From CAYGWX01 sp964353855 [NCBI: uncultured bacterium] (GTDB taxonomy: Bacteria; Edwardsbacteria; CAYGWX01), in assembly GCA_964353855.1 (NCBI GenBank), contig CAYGWX010000001.1:155989-219988 (forward strand): 64,000 bases of DNA, written 5' to 3'. Shown here piece by piece: positions 23,190-31,306 of this stretch. Numbering within the stretch: the stretch's first letter is position 1; every line of letters starts with the position of its first letter. The translations under genes were made by a program, and so were the position numbers. The notes below the pieces were generated by a model that was not told the origin of the DNA, searched no databases, and worked only from the letters and a program-made list of their open reading frames with translations.

Positions 23190-26100
23190 ATGAAACCGAA
23201 CAGGATCGTTCTATTAACTCTGGGGCTGGTTGTTTTGACCGCCCTCACCGGGTTTAGTGCCCAGTGGATTCCCACGCTCGGCCCGCCCAACGCCCATGTC
23301 AATGGGCTTTCCGCTGGGATGTCGGGGTTTGTTCCCTACATCTACGCTGCGGATGAGCAATCTCATACCTACAACAGTGTAAACAACGGGGAAACCTGGA
23401 CTCCTTCAAGCGATCAACGGTCCGCAGGCCCCTTCTGTGTGGTCACCGCCCCCAACGACGCCAACATCGTCTACATCGGCCGGGATTACGACCCGAACTA
23501 TCCAGAAAAGGTCTACCGGTCCACAAACGGCGGAGGTGATTGGGGTCCTCGCGGTACTGGCATCACCAACCGCTATCCTCGGTGCCTGACGATGTTCTCT
23601 GACCTGAGCCACCTGTACTTGGGCTGCTTCAATGATGGCAACTCTCCGCCCTCTGTGTTCAAGACCCTGGACGGGGGTGCGACCTGGCAGTCCGCCTCCG
23701 GGACTCAACTAACCAACAAGAGGGTCAGCGGCATCAAGGTTCACCCCACGAACTACCAGATCGTCTTTGCTGCGGTGACCTCAGGCGGGCATGGCGTTTG
23801 GAAGTCCCAAGACGGGGGTAACTCGTGGTCTCAGAAGCTCACCACCCCGGTGGACGTCTTTTCCCTGGCCTTCGCTCCCACCGATCCCAGCATCCTGTAT
23901 GCCGGGGGTTCGGATGGGGTCTACAAGAGCTTGAACGCTGGGGAAAGTTGGAATTTGATTTCCGGTTCACCCCAGAGGGTGCTTGCGATTCTCGTGGATC
24001 CCAATACGAATTCCATCGTCTACGCTGGCAACGGCGAGGGGGTTTATAAGAGCGAGAGTGCCGGGTCCTCTTGGACCCTCTCCAGGAACGGGATGCCTGA
24101 TAAAAACCGGTACGTTCTCTCCCTTGTTTTCCACCCTCAGAATTCTTCGGTCCTGCTCGCTGGTGTCAAACAGGGCCTCTTCAAGAGCCAAAATCAGGCT
24201 CAATCGTGGATTCAGACGACCAAAGGGTTCAAGACGGCCATTGTAGACGAGGTTTCTACCAACTTCTTCCAGATTGGTCAACCGCCTTACCTCTATGTGG
24301 CCGGGCGTCATTCTGTAACCCCTACGTCTGTTCCGCATGTCTCAACCGATTACGGAAGCTCCTGGCTTACGATACCTCAACCCTGGGGAGAAGAGCTCGA
24401 ACCGCCTGGTCATATCTCGGTTAACCAGGTTGACGGTTCGATAGCTTATGGTGGGTGCAACAAATATTATGGCTTGTTCTGTGATTATGGAGGTGTAGTT
24501 TTTCTTACTACGAACGCCGGTTACGTTTGGGAAAAGAGATATATACCCGACATCCCGTCTGCTCCGTTCGGTGCACATCTTAGGTGTTTAGTGGCGGATC
24601 CCCTTCGCGTTGAAATCGCTTATGGAGGCTGGGAGTATTTTGATGGTGGAATTGGCAAGTATCAATTAGAGGTAATTAAAACGACTGACCGCGGCGTGAA
24701 TTGGTTTCAGTCTGCTGAGGGGATCACCCATCCCGACGTAGGTTTGTGTTTTACGATCAATCCTCAACACCCAGACTCGGTGTACCTGGGCACCCAGCTG
24801 GGGGTGCTCTACCGGAGCACCAATGCGGGGAGCTGGTGGAATAACGTCAGCAACTTCGGTGATTCCATCATCTCCCTTGCCCAGGATGGTTTCAATACCG
24901 GCACCCTCTACGTTGGCGGGAACTTCGGGGTCCAGAAGTCGATGGATCATGGTGTCAGTTGGGTGACAAGTAACACGGGCTTAAACTGTCCCAATATTTT
25001 TTGGTTGGCCATCCACCCGGCGGAGCCGGCTTTGCTGTGGGCTTCTACCAATGACGTCTACCCTCACGCTTACGTAACCGTGGATGGCGGGCTTCAGTGG
25101 ATCGAGCAGAGCAATGGTTTGCCTCCAGGTCAGGTGAGAGGTCTCTCCATTGATTGCTTTGACATGCCCGACACGGTCTGGGCTGGGGCTGGAGATGGCC
25201 TTTACACGTACAAACTCCCCTTCCAGTTTAAGTCCCTGACCTCCGCTTCCTCCAACGCTTCAGACTCCAACTCTCAGCGGAAGCTGGTCCGGCAGGAGGG
25301 GACGTCTAATCTCCATGCCGTCTATCATTCCGGGAATGCCAACGAGCGCAACGTGTACTATGTCTCATCCACGGACGGCGGGGCGACGTGGTCTCGGAAG
25401 ATCCTCCTGGGCCAAGGCGGTTTTCCGGCCATTGCCCTGGACGAAGGGGGGAATCCCCAGGTGATTTGGGTTTCTGACGGCGACAACGAATTGCGCTATG
25501 CCTATTGTCAGGGCGGGGTTTGGTCTGCGGGACAGACCCTCTATATCGCGAGCGCCAGCGATAAGATCGGTCCTCCGGCGTTTTGTGCCGTTCACTCTGT
25601 GGCCGGGTCGCGGGGCCATGTAGTGTTCAATTGGAAGTCGGGCGCCAATCAGTCCACGGCGGTCAAATACGGGTGGTTTACATTGAACATGTCCGGGACC
25701 CTGCAGAGCGTGGTGAATGTGGACAGCGGGAGCAACGGCAGTTCGTTATGCTCCTGCCCCTCTCTGGCTTACTCCTTTTCGCTGGGCAGCTACTACCTGC
25801 ACGCTTCTTGGGCCAAAGGAACCAATGTCTGGTACTCCTACAAGCAATTGGACTCCGGGCCTTGGACCAATACCAGGATTTCCCAGACCTCGGCAACCAG
25901 TGCACAACCGAATATCGAGTTCTACGGGGATGCGGTTAATGTCGCCTGGGTGCAGACGTCATCTCCCGTTAGCGTCATTAATCGCTACAGGACCTTTCCT
26001 TATGGCTCATGGAGCACTTGGAAGACCGTGAGCCAGGCTGCGGGCTGTGCTTCTCCCCAGATGGCTTCTGGAGTCTACTGCGTCTGGAACGAGGGAGATA

Positions 26101-27017
26101 ACGAGGTTTACTACGCTTATCGGGTAGGCGGGGTTTGGCAGACGAAAGTTAACCTATCCAATACCCCTGAGCGTTCGGCTTCTCCCCAAGTAACGTTCAT
26201 GCCCTGGATAATGGGTACCACGCTTTTCTGCTTCTGGACCGAGAACAATTTAGCCCCATACCAGGAGTACTTTGCTACCACCATAGGTCCGCTTGGGGCC
26301 TTTTACACCCTTGATGCCGGTCTGGAGGTGGCGAGTCCCTACACGGTCCGCCGGGGCGGGTATCTGCAGTATACCCAGGAGCCTGAGAAGACTGTGGATA
26401 CGGATGAGTCCTATCTTACCTACCGCTTCGAGCGCTTGAACCCGAAGATGCTTTACCTGGTCAGGGCGTCCTATTACCAGGAAACGGGTTCACCAGTGGG
26501 CCTTGAAGTGAAGGTGGATGGGTTCGTTTTTGCCAACTTAGCGGTTCCGAATCGTTCCGTGATTAGGGGGGAAGCCTGGGTGCCCAAGGAACTCTATGCC
26601 GACAGCGTGGTGGAGTTTGTGATTCGGAAGAAAAGCGGGACGTTGGGGACCTTGGGGTATCTTGAGCTCTGCCAGGCTGAGCCTCGGGGTAAGGGCGGGC
26701 CGCAGTCCTCGGGATTGTCTGACCTTTCCTTGCCCAAGGAGTTCTCTCTGGGTTCAGGTTATCCCAATCCCATGACTTCCGAGGTCCGGATCGCCTATGC
26801 CCTGCCCAAGGCTTCCCCGGTGAACCTTACGGTCTACAACATTTCAGGCCAGGTGGTGCGGAGACTGGCGAGCGAATCATCCCAAGCTCCGGGGAGGTAT
26901 ACGGTGCGTTGGGACGGTAAGAACGACCAGGGCTACAGGGTCCCTGCCGGGGTCTACTTCTACCGGTTGAACGCAGGAAGCTTCTCTGAGACCAGGAAAC
27001 TCGTTGCAGTAAGGTAA
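23190..27017 (+). CDS. Large secreted VPS10/BNR propeller protein with sorting domain
   Basis: 1275 aa. Signal peptide 1-24 (cleaved near GFSAQ). Residues ~25-690 hold many sortilin/photosystem-stability-like repeats: VFKTLDGGATWQSA, VWKSQDGGNSWSQK, VYKSLNAGESWNLI, VYKSESAGSSWTLS and LYRSTNAGSWWNNV. Residues ~700-1050 form a second propeller-like region (YVSSTDGGATWSRK, repeated VWNEGDNEVYYAYRVGG-type units). A beta-sandwich follows, then the FlgD-like end (GYPNPMTSEVRIAYALP...LTVYNISGQVVRRL...GVYFYRLNAG). No enzyme active site is recognised; likely a cell-surface or released adhesive/binding protein. It starts 31 bases after the preceding gene, behind AAAAGGAG, so both are probably one transcript, ended by the terminator at 27038. 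Confidence 0.88.
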   Translation: MKPNRIVLLTLGLVVLTALTGFSAQWIPTLGPPNAHVNGLSAGMSGFVPYIYAADEQSHTYNSVNNGETWTPSSDQRSAGPFCVVTAPNDANIVYIGRDYDPNYPEKVYRSTNGGGDWGPRGTGITNRYPRCLTMFSDLSHLYLGCFNDGNSPPSVFKTLDGGATWQSASGTQLTNKRVSGIKVHPTNYQIVFAAVTSGGHGVWKSQDGGNSWSQKLTTPVDVFSLAFAPTDPSILYAGGSDGVYKSLNAGESWNLISGSPQRVLAILVDPNTNSIVYAGNGEGVYKSESAGSSWTLSRNGMPDKNRYVLSLVFHPQNSSVLLAGVKQGLFKSQNQAQSWIQTTKGFKTAIVDEVSTNFFQIGQPPYLYVAGRHSVTPTSVPHVSTDYGSSWLTIPQPWGEELEPPGHISVNQVDGSIAYGGCNKYYGLFCDYGGVVFLTTNAGYVWEKRYIPDIPSAPFGAHLRCLVADPLRVEIAYGGWEYFDGGIGKYQLEVIKTTDRGVNWFQSAEGITHPDVGLCFTINPQHPDSVYLGTQLGVLYRSTNAGSWWNNVSNFGDSIISLAQDGFNTGTLYVGGNFGVQKSMDHGVSWVTSNTGLNCPNIFWLAIHPAEPALLWASTNDVYPHAYVTVDGGLQWIEQSNGLPPGQVRGLSIDCFDMPDTVWAGAGDGLYTYKLPFQFKSLTSASSNASDSNSQRKLVRQEGTSNLHAVYHSGNANERNVYYVSSTDGGATWSRKILLGQGGFPAIALDEGGNPQVIWVSDGDNELRYAYCQGGVWSAGQTLYIASASDKIGPPAFCAVHSVAGSRGHVVFNWKSGANQSTAVKYGWFTLNMSGTLQSVVNVDSGSNGSSLCSCPSLAYSFSLGSYYLHASWAKGTNVWYSYKQLDSGPWTNTRISQTSATSAQPNIEFYGDAVNVAWVQTSSPVSVINRYRTFPYGSWSTWKTVSQAAGCASPQMASGVYCVWNEGDNEVYYAYRVGGVWQTKVNLSNTPERSASPQVTFMPWIMGTTLFCFWTENNLAPYQEYFATTIGPLGAFYTLDAGLEVASPYTVRRGGYLQYTQEPEKTVDTDESYLTYRFERLNPKMLYLVRASYYQETGSPVGLEVKVDGFVFANLAVPNRSVIRGEAWVPKELYADSVVEFVIRKKSGTLGTLGYLELCQAEPRGKGGPQSSGLSDLSLPKEFSLGSGYPNPMTSEVRIAYALPKASPVNLTVYNISGQVVRRLASESSQAPGRYTVRWDGKNDQGYRVPAGVYFYRLNAGSFSETRKLVAVR

Positions 27018-27037
27018 CTTAACGCGTGGTTGCTCTG

Positions 27038-27070
27038 AAGGCGGGGCTTCTTTTGTCCCGCCTTCTTTAT
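27038..27070 (+). terminator. Rho-independent terminator
   Basis: AAGGCGGG (27038-27045) and CCCGCCTT (27057-27064) form the stem; TCTTTATTT follows. Ends the 21401-27017 unit. Confidence 0.85.
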
Positions 27071-27094
27071 TTGTGAGAATTTTTGCACTCACCC

Positions 27095-27124
27095 TTGACT
27101 TTTTCAGTTGGGTTATAGTATAGT
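27095..27124 (+). promoter_or_regulatory. Sigma-70-type promoter
   Basis: TTGACT (27095-27100), 18-bp spacer, TATAGT (27119-27124). About 100 bases of leader precede the ATG at 27225. Confidence 0.7.
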
Positions 27125-27224
27125 ATATGGTCGTTTACAGCCTCAAGGATTATACCCGCGTCTCAAGGCATTGCATCTTTCCTTCTCCGTTTATCATCTC
27201 ATGGATTAGAGTTCGAGGTCTTTC

Positions 27225-27866
27225 ATGTCAAAGCTAAAAAGTCCGTTTTTCGCCCGCGAGGCGCGCGGGAGGTTTGGTAAGGATTTGGTGTATTCCTCCT
27301 GGCGGGGGATACCCTATGTGAAGGTGTTCTATCCGGCTCGTCAGAAGGATTCCCCGCGTCAGCGCGAGGTGCAGGCGTCCTTTTGTAAGTTGAACCGGGA
27401 GTGGGCGGCCCTCACCGAGGCTCAGAGGGAGGCTTGGAGGGTTTATGCCGGAAGGCAGAGGGTGCCCAATTCCGCGCATTGTCTGTTCCTCTCCTTTGCG
27501 GTTCTGGCCCAGGATGCCGGGCTTTCTCTGCCGGTCCTGCCGCCCGGGGGCAAAGCTCCCCGCGCTCCGTATCTGGCCGTAGCTTCCGGTGAGGAACCCT
27601 GTTCCGTGGTCGTCTCCTGGTCTTTTACCAAGTCCCAGAAGATACCCAACTCAGCCCTTCTGGACCTCTGGTCCTGCATGACCCTGCCCTCCCGCCAGGC
27701 CTATCTGCATCATTTCACGCATCTGACCTACGTTCCGGCCGATGCCGGAAAAGCGGCGATAAATAACCTTCCGCTAAAAAGAAGGCCCCACTTCCGGGCC
27801 CGTTTGATCCTTCCCGACTCCCGCTCCTCTCCCTTTTCCAAGACTATCGGTGCTCCACAGTCGTGA
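27225..27866 (+). CDS. Phage-like hypothetical protein with FN3-like C-terminal half
   Basis: 213 aa, no signal peptide. The N-terminal half follows a pattern I know from proteins near prophage or tailocin loci: KSPFFAREARGRFGKDLVYSSW.G, then a tyrosine/valine strand, RQxE...FCKLNREWAALTEAQREAWRVYAGRQ and SAHCLFLSF. The C-terminal half (EEPCSVVVSWSF...YVPADAGKAAINN) looks like a fibronectin-type fold. No other phage genes are present, so it is a solitary member with its own promoter. Function unknown. GAGG lies about 6 bases before the ATG. Confidence 0.55.
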   Translation: MSKLKSPFFAREARGRFGKDLVYSSWRGIPYVKVFYPARQKDSPRQREVQASFCKLNREWAALTEAQREAWRVYAGRQRVPNSAHCLFLSFAVLAQDAGLSLPVLPPGGKAPRAPYLAVASGEEPCSVVVSWSFTKSQKIPNSALLDLWSCMTLPSRQAYLHHFTHLTYVPADAGKAAINNLPLKRRPHFRARLILPDSRSSPFSKTIGAPQS

Positions 27867-27867
27867 C

Positions 27868-27922
27868 GGGCTCTGAAGGGGCTCCAAATGGGCTCTAAAA
27901 GGGCTCTAAATGGGCTCTGGGA
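27868..27922. repeat. 11-bp tandem repeat (GGGCTCTAAAT)
   Basis: Five consecutive 11-bp units: GGGCTCTGAAG, GGGCTCCAAAT, GGGCTCTAAAA, GGGCTCTAAAT, GGGCTCTGGGA. It starts two bases after the stop of the preceding gene. Unit length matches two other intergenic arrays (44689-44754 and 63429-63483). Confidence 0.85.
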
Positions 27923-27999
27923 TATCCTGCAAGACCCGTTCGGCAGGCCAGCAACAGGCGGGCGGTCCTCCTAAGGCGTTCCTCCCAACCTTCTGACCC

Positions 28000-29181
28000 A
28001 TGCCCGCAAAGCAAAAGCGCATCCTCGGTTTTCCCCGGAACGTCTTCGCCCTGGGCTGGACGAGCTTTTTGAACGACACGGCGAGCGAGATGATCTATCC
28101 GCTCCTGCCGGTGTTCCTGACCACGACCCTGGGCGCAGGGGCGGCCTTCCTTGGCCTCATCGAGGGGATCGCCGAGAGTACGGCAAGCCTGTTAAAGCTT
28201 TTCTCCGGCTGGTTCTCGGACCGGATCGGGAAGCGCAAGGGGCTCGTCCTCTTCGGATACGGCCTGGCCGCTTTCGCCCGGCCCCTGATCGCCGTCTCCC
28301 ACGCGGCCTGGCAGGTCCTCCTGATTCGGGCTGGCGACCGGGCGGGGAAGGGGGTGCGCGGCTCCCCTCGGGACGCCCTCGTGGCGGCCTCCAGTGAGGA
28401 GAACGAACGGGGCAAAGCCTTCGGCTTCCAACGGTCTATGGACCATGCCGGCGCCATCGTGGGCCCGCTCCTGGCCTCTGGGCTCCTCTTCCTCGTCCCC
28501 GGGAATTATCGCCTGATCTTTGCCCTCGCCTCAATCCCTGGGTTGTTGACCCTGCCCTTGATTGCGTGGGGTGTCAGAGAGATCAAGTCCCCCGCGTCTT
28601 CCACTGCCCAAGGGGTCAGGCTCACTCTTACGCCGTTCTCCGGGAAATTCAAGGCGTATCTTGCGATTCTGGTGCTTTTCACCCTGGGGAACTCCTCGGA
28701 TGCCTTCCTCCTGCTCCGGGCCAAGACCCTCGGGGTCGGCATAGCGCTCCTGCCCATCCTCTGGATCGTCCTGCATATCGTGAAGATGACGACCTCCATC
28801 CCCGGTGGGATGCTGTCAGATAAAATCGGGAGGAGGGGAGTCATCGTGGCGGGCTGGCTAATCTATGCCTTGACCTATTTGGGGTTCGGGCTAGCTGGAC
28901 AGGCCTGGCAGGCCTGGGCCTTGTTCGCCTTCTACGGACTCTTCTTCGGGCTCACCGAAGGGGTGGAGAAGGCCTTCGTGGCCGACCTGGTCCCGGAGAC
29001 CCTCCGGGGCACGGCCTACGGGCTCTACAACTTCGCCATCGGCATCGCCGCCTTGCCGGCCAGCCTGCTCCTGGGGCTCATCTGGCAGACCACCCAAAGC
29101 GCCCTCCTGGCCTTCGGCCTGGGTGGGGCCCTGGCCTTCCTCGCTTCGTTGCTGCTTTGGTTGTTCGTGAGAGAAAGGTAG
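28000..29181 (+). CDS. MFS transporter
   Basis: 393 aa, about 12 membrane helices. Opening FALGWTSFLNDTASEMIYPLLP and loop motif SDRIGKRKGLVLFGYGLAAFARP (MFS motif A), then RAGDRAGKGVRGSPRDAL, which is typical of a widespread MFS subfamily of unassigned substrate; second-half motif A is SDKIGRRGVIVAGW. GLTEGVEKAFVADLVPETLRGTAYG is also characteristic. Drug or metabolite efflux is likely but not shown. No clear ribosome-binding site. Convergent with the minus-strand methyltransferase across a shared terminator. Confidence 0.88.
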   Translation: MPAKQKRILGFPRNVFALGWTSFLNDTASEMIYPLLPVFLTTTLGAGAAFLGLIEGIAESTASLLKLFSGWFSDRIGKRKGLVLFGYGLAAFARPLIAVSHAAWQVLLIRAGDRAGKGVRGSPRDALVAASSEENERGKAFGFQRSMDHAGAIVGPLLASGLLFLVPGNYRLIFALASIPGLLTLPLIAWGVREIKSPASSTAQGVRLTLTPFSGKFKAYLAILVLFTLGNSSDAFLLLRAKTLGVGIALLPILWIVLHIVKMTTSIPGGMLSDKIGRRGVIVAGWLIYALTYLGFGLAGQAWQAWALFAFYGLFFGLTEGVEKAFVADLVPETLRGTAYGLYNFAIGIAALPASLLLGLIWQTTQSALLAFGLGGALAFLASLLLWLFVRER

Positions 29182-29211
29182 GAGTTTAAGGCGGTACGCC
29201 CTTACAATTCG

Positions 29212-29237
29212 AAGGCTCCCCTTGCGGGGAGCCCTTC
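29212..29237. terminator. Bidirectional terminator between convergent genes
   Basis: GGCTCCCC (29214-29221) and GGGGAGCC (29226-29233) form the stem, flanked by AA and TTCTCAATTT. It lies between the + strand MFS gene and the - strand methyltransferase. Confidence 0.7.
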
Positions 29238-29255
29238 TCAATTTGGGAGGAAAAC

Positions 29256-30047
29256 CTACGGCTTCAAAGGTTTTCCCCAGACGACCTTGCCGAGAAACCG
29301 CATTTCGAATGCGTCTTCACGGCAGTATCGTCGCACCAGTTCCCTCACCTCCCGGTCAAAGGCCGAAGCCCTCTCCGAACCCATTCGGTCCCGGGAGTAG
29401 AGCGAGGTGGAATGGAAGGATTCGATGTAGTCCTCGAGGGTCTGTCGGAAGAACGTCGGAGCAGCCGCCTTCTCTCCGACCTTTTGAAACAGGCCCCGGG
29501 ATTCCAGCTCCTCGACCAGGTCCACCGGCCGGTACTCGGGGTTCGTGGAATATTTCGGAGTGAGCTTTTTCACCTCCTCGAGCCAGGGAGGAGGAGGTTC
29601 CGGCTGATAATGAATAATCGAGAGATACCCGTTAGGCGTGAGCATATCGTGGAACCGGGGCAGAACTCGTTCCCAGTCCATCCAGTGCAGGCTGGATGCC
29701 GCGGTGACCAAGGCATAGGGTGGATGAAGCGGGACCTCCTCCGCGTTGCCGCAGATCCAATGCAGGGCGGGATGGTCGCCCCCGGGAAGGCTTCGGCCCT
29801 TGGCGATCATCGGCTCCGAGCAATCCACGGCATCGATGCGCTCCACCCGTCCGATCAATCCACGTGCGACTTGGCCCGTCCCGCACCCCGCATCCAGCAC
29901 GACCCTTGGCTCCTCGGTTATCAGGGATACGAGAATGTCAAAGACATCTGAAGAATAGGGCGGCCGGAGATGATAGACGTCTACGAGGCTTTGGTCCTGG
30001 AAGGCGGACGCGTAATCCGGTCCGAGGTGCCTGGGTTTGGAAATCAA
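29256..30047 (-). CDS. Class I SAM-dependent methyltransferase
   Basis: 263 aa. Motif I VVLDAGCGTGQVARGL, acidic end of strand 2 (DAVDCSEPMI), and post-I LHWICGNAEEVPLHPPYALVTAASSLHWMDW. The pattern is that of UbiE/BioC-like small-molecule methyltransferases of the methyltransferase 11/25 type. Substrate unknown. First gene of a minus-strand group read separately; DoxX follows upstream on the chromosome. Confidence 0.85.
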   Translation of the reverse strand: MISKPRHLGPDYASAFQDQSLVDVYHLRPPYSSDVFDILVSLITEEPRVVLDAGCGTGQVARGLIGRVERIDAVDCSEPMIAKGRSLPGGDHPALHWICGNAEEVPLHPPYALVTAASSLHWMDWERVLPRFHDMLTPNGYLSIIHYQPEPPPPWLEEVKKLTPKYSTNPEYRPVDLVEELESRGLFQKVGEKAAAPTFFRQTLEDYIESFHSTSLYSRDRMGSERASAFDREVRELVRRYCREDAFEMRFLGKVVWGKPLKP

Positions 30048-30063
30048 ACTGTGCTCTCGGACC

Positions 30064-30546
30064 TCAGGCCCTTCTTGATTTTAAAATCAGGCGGTCTATA
30101 GCGAGGAATCGGGAAGGGAAGAAGAGAATGAGCAGGGCCGGGATGAGAAGCAGGATATCCCGGTAGATGAGGTCCATTCCGACCTTGACGCTGTGAGCCG
30201 TGGAGAAACACCCGCAGTTGATGTCGATATGGCGCAGCAAGGCCGAGGGAATGGCGACCAGGAAGATGACCAACATTCCCACGTTCAACAAAGCCGAGGC
30301 CTCGGTGAAAAGGCCGATGACCAGAAACAGTCCGACCAGGAACTCTACCCAGGGCAGGATCAGGGCGAACAAAGGCTCCAAGGCCGGCGGCAGGATGCGG
30401 TAGTTGTGGGCGATGCGCATGAACTCCTGGGGATGCAAGATCTTGTCATAACTGGCCCAGAGGAACACCATCCCTGCGATCAGCCTGAAGACCAACCCGA
30501 CCCATGGATGGGTTAATACCCTGACGATGGCTAAATAGATCTTCAT
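30064..30546 (-). CDS. DoxX/MauE-family membrane protein
   Basis: 160 aa, four membrane helices. Signature LVFRLIAGMVFLWASYDKILHPQEF, then LPWVEFLVGLFLVIGLFTEASAL, and HIDINCGCFS after helix 3, the cysteine pair found in MauE/DoxX redox-associated membrane proteins. Likely receives or passes reducing equivalents in the envelope. It is 24 bases downstream of the rhodanese gene on the same strand, a pairing seen in other bacteria and probably one operon. Confidence 0.85.
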   Translation of the reverse strand: MKIYLAIVRVLTHPWVGLVFRLIAGMVFLWASYDKILHPQEFMRIAHNYRILPPALEPLFALILPWVEFLVGLFLVIGLFTEASALLNVGMLVIFLVAIPSALLRHIDINCGCFSTAHSVKVGMDLIYRDILLLIPALLILFFPSRFLAIDRLILKSRRA

Positions 30547-30570
30547 AGGTATTATGCTAAAAGAGCCTTT

Positions 30571-31056
30571 TTACTTCTCCACCGGATGGTTCCCCTTGAT
30601 CCACTCCTCCCAGCCTCCGGGGAAGACCGCGAGCTTGCGGTAGCCCAGGCCATACAGCCTCAGGGCCAAAAGGTCGGAGAATTCGCAATCCCTACCCTCG
30701 CAGTAGATAATGTAGGCCGAGTCCTTGGAAAAGGGAATCAGAGGATAGACCTTGTCGAAGTCATCTAGCGGCAGGCTCTTTGCCCCCGGAATATGCCCCT
30801 CGCGAAAGAGCTCGCTCCGCCGGGCGTCCAAGAAGATGCCCTGGTGTTTCTCCCAAGCTTCCCGGGTCTGGAGCGAGTCCAGCCTGCGGACTCCCACGGT
30901 GTCGATCAGGAGGGGGTTCACCGGTTGGAACAAGGGAAGAGGCCTGGAAGAAAGGGCGTTCCTTCCCAGGCCCATGACACCGGCCAGGACGACCAGCGCC
31001 AAAGCCTGAATAATGATGCTCTTCCAGGGTCTGCGGGGTTGTATTTGTTTTGGCAT
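30571..31056 (-). CDS. Membrane-anchored rhodanese-domain protein
   Basis: 161 aa. An N-terminal hydrophobic segment (~12-33) would place the rhodanese domain (~55-157) outside the cytoplasm. Motifs: FLDARRSELFREGHIPGAKSLPLDDF (CH2A-like), YIIYCEGRDCEFSDLLAL with the catalytic-loop cysteine, and LAVFPGGWEEWI (CH2B-like). Probable sulfurtransferase or thiol carrier, working with the DoxX/MauE protein in envelope redox chemistry. Confidence 0.85.
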   Translation of the reverse strand: MPKQIQPRRPWKSIIIQALALVVLAGVMGLGRNALSSRPLPLFQPVNPLLIDTVGVRRLDSLQTREAWEKHQGIFLDARRSELFREGHIPGAKSLPLDDFDKVYPLIPFSKDSAYIIYCEGRDCEFSDLLALRLYGLGYRKLAVFPGGWEEWIKGNHPVEK

Positions 31057-31212
31057 AAGTTCATTATAAGGGATGAAAGCCGAAAAGTCAAGGAGCGACG
31101 ACCCCGGTCTCTCTCTCCTCTTCCCGTTCGTTTCGCGTTCCGCTTTCCCTGAGCAGCATTAGAGAGGTCGGTTTTCTCGGTCCGTTTACCTCTCAGCCCG
31201 ATGGTTAACGGG

Positions 31213-31242
31213 TTGACTTTTCCTCATCATTACGGGTATAAT
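31213..31242 (+). promoter_or_regulatory. Sigma-70-type promoter for hppA
   Basis: TTGACT (31213-31218), 18-bp spacer, TATAAT (31237-31242), 65 bases before the hppA ATG. Confidence 0.8.
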
Positions 31243-31306
31243 ATTTCCATCATTTTGGTTTTTAACCTCTCCGGTTTCACTTCTCACCTTCAAAGGAGTT
31301 TGTTCA

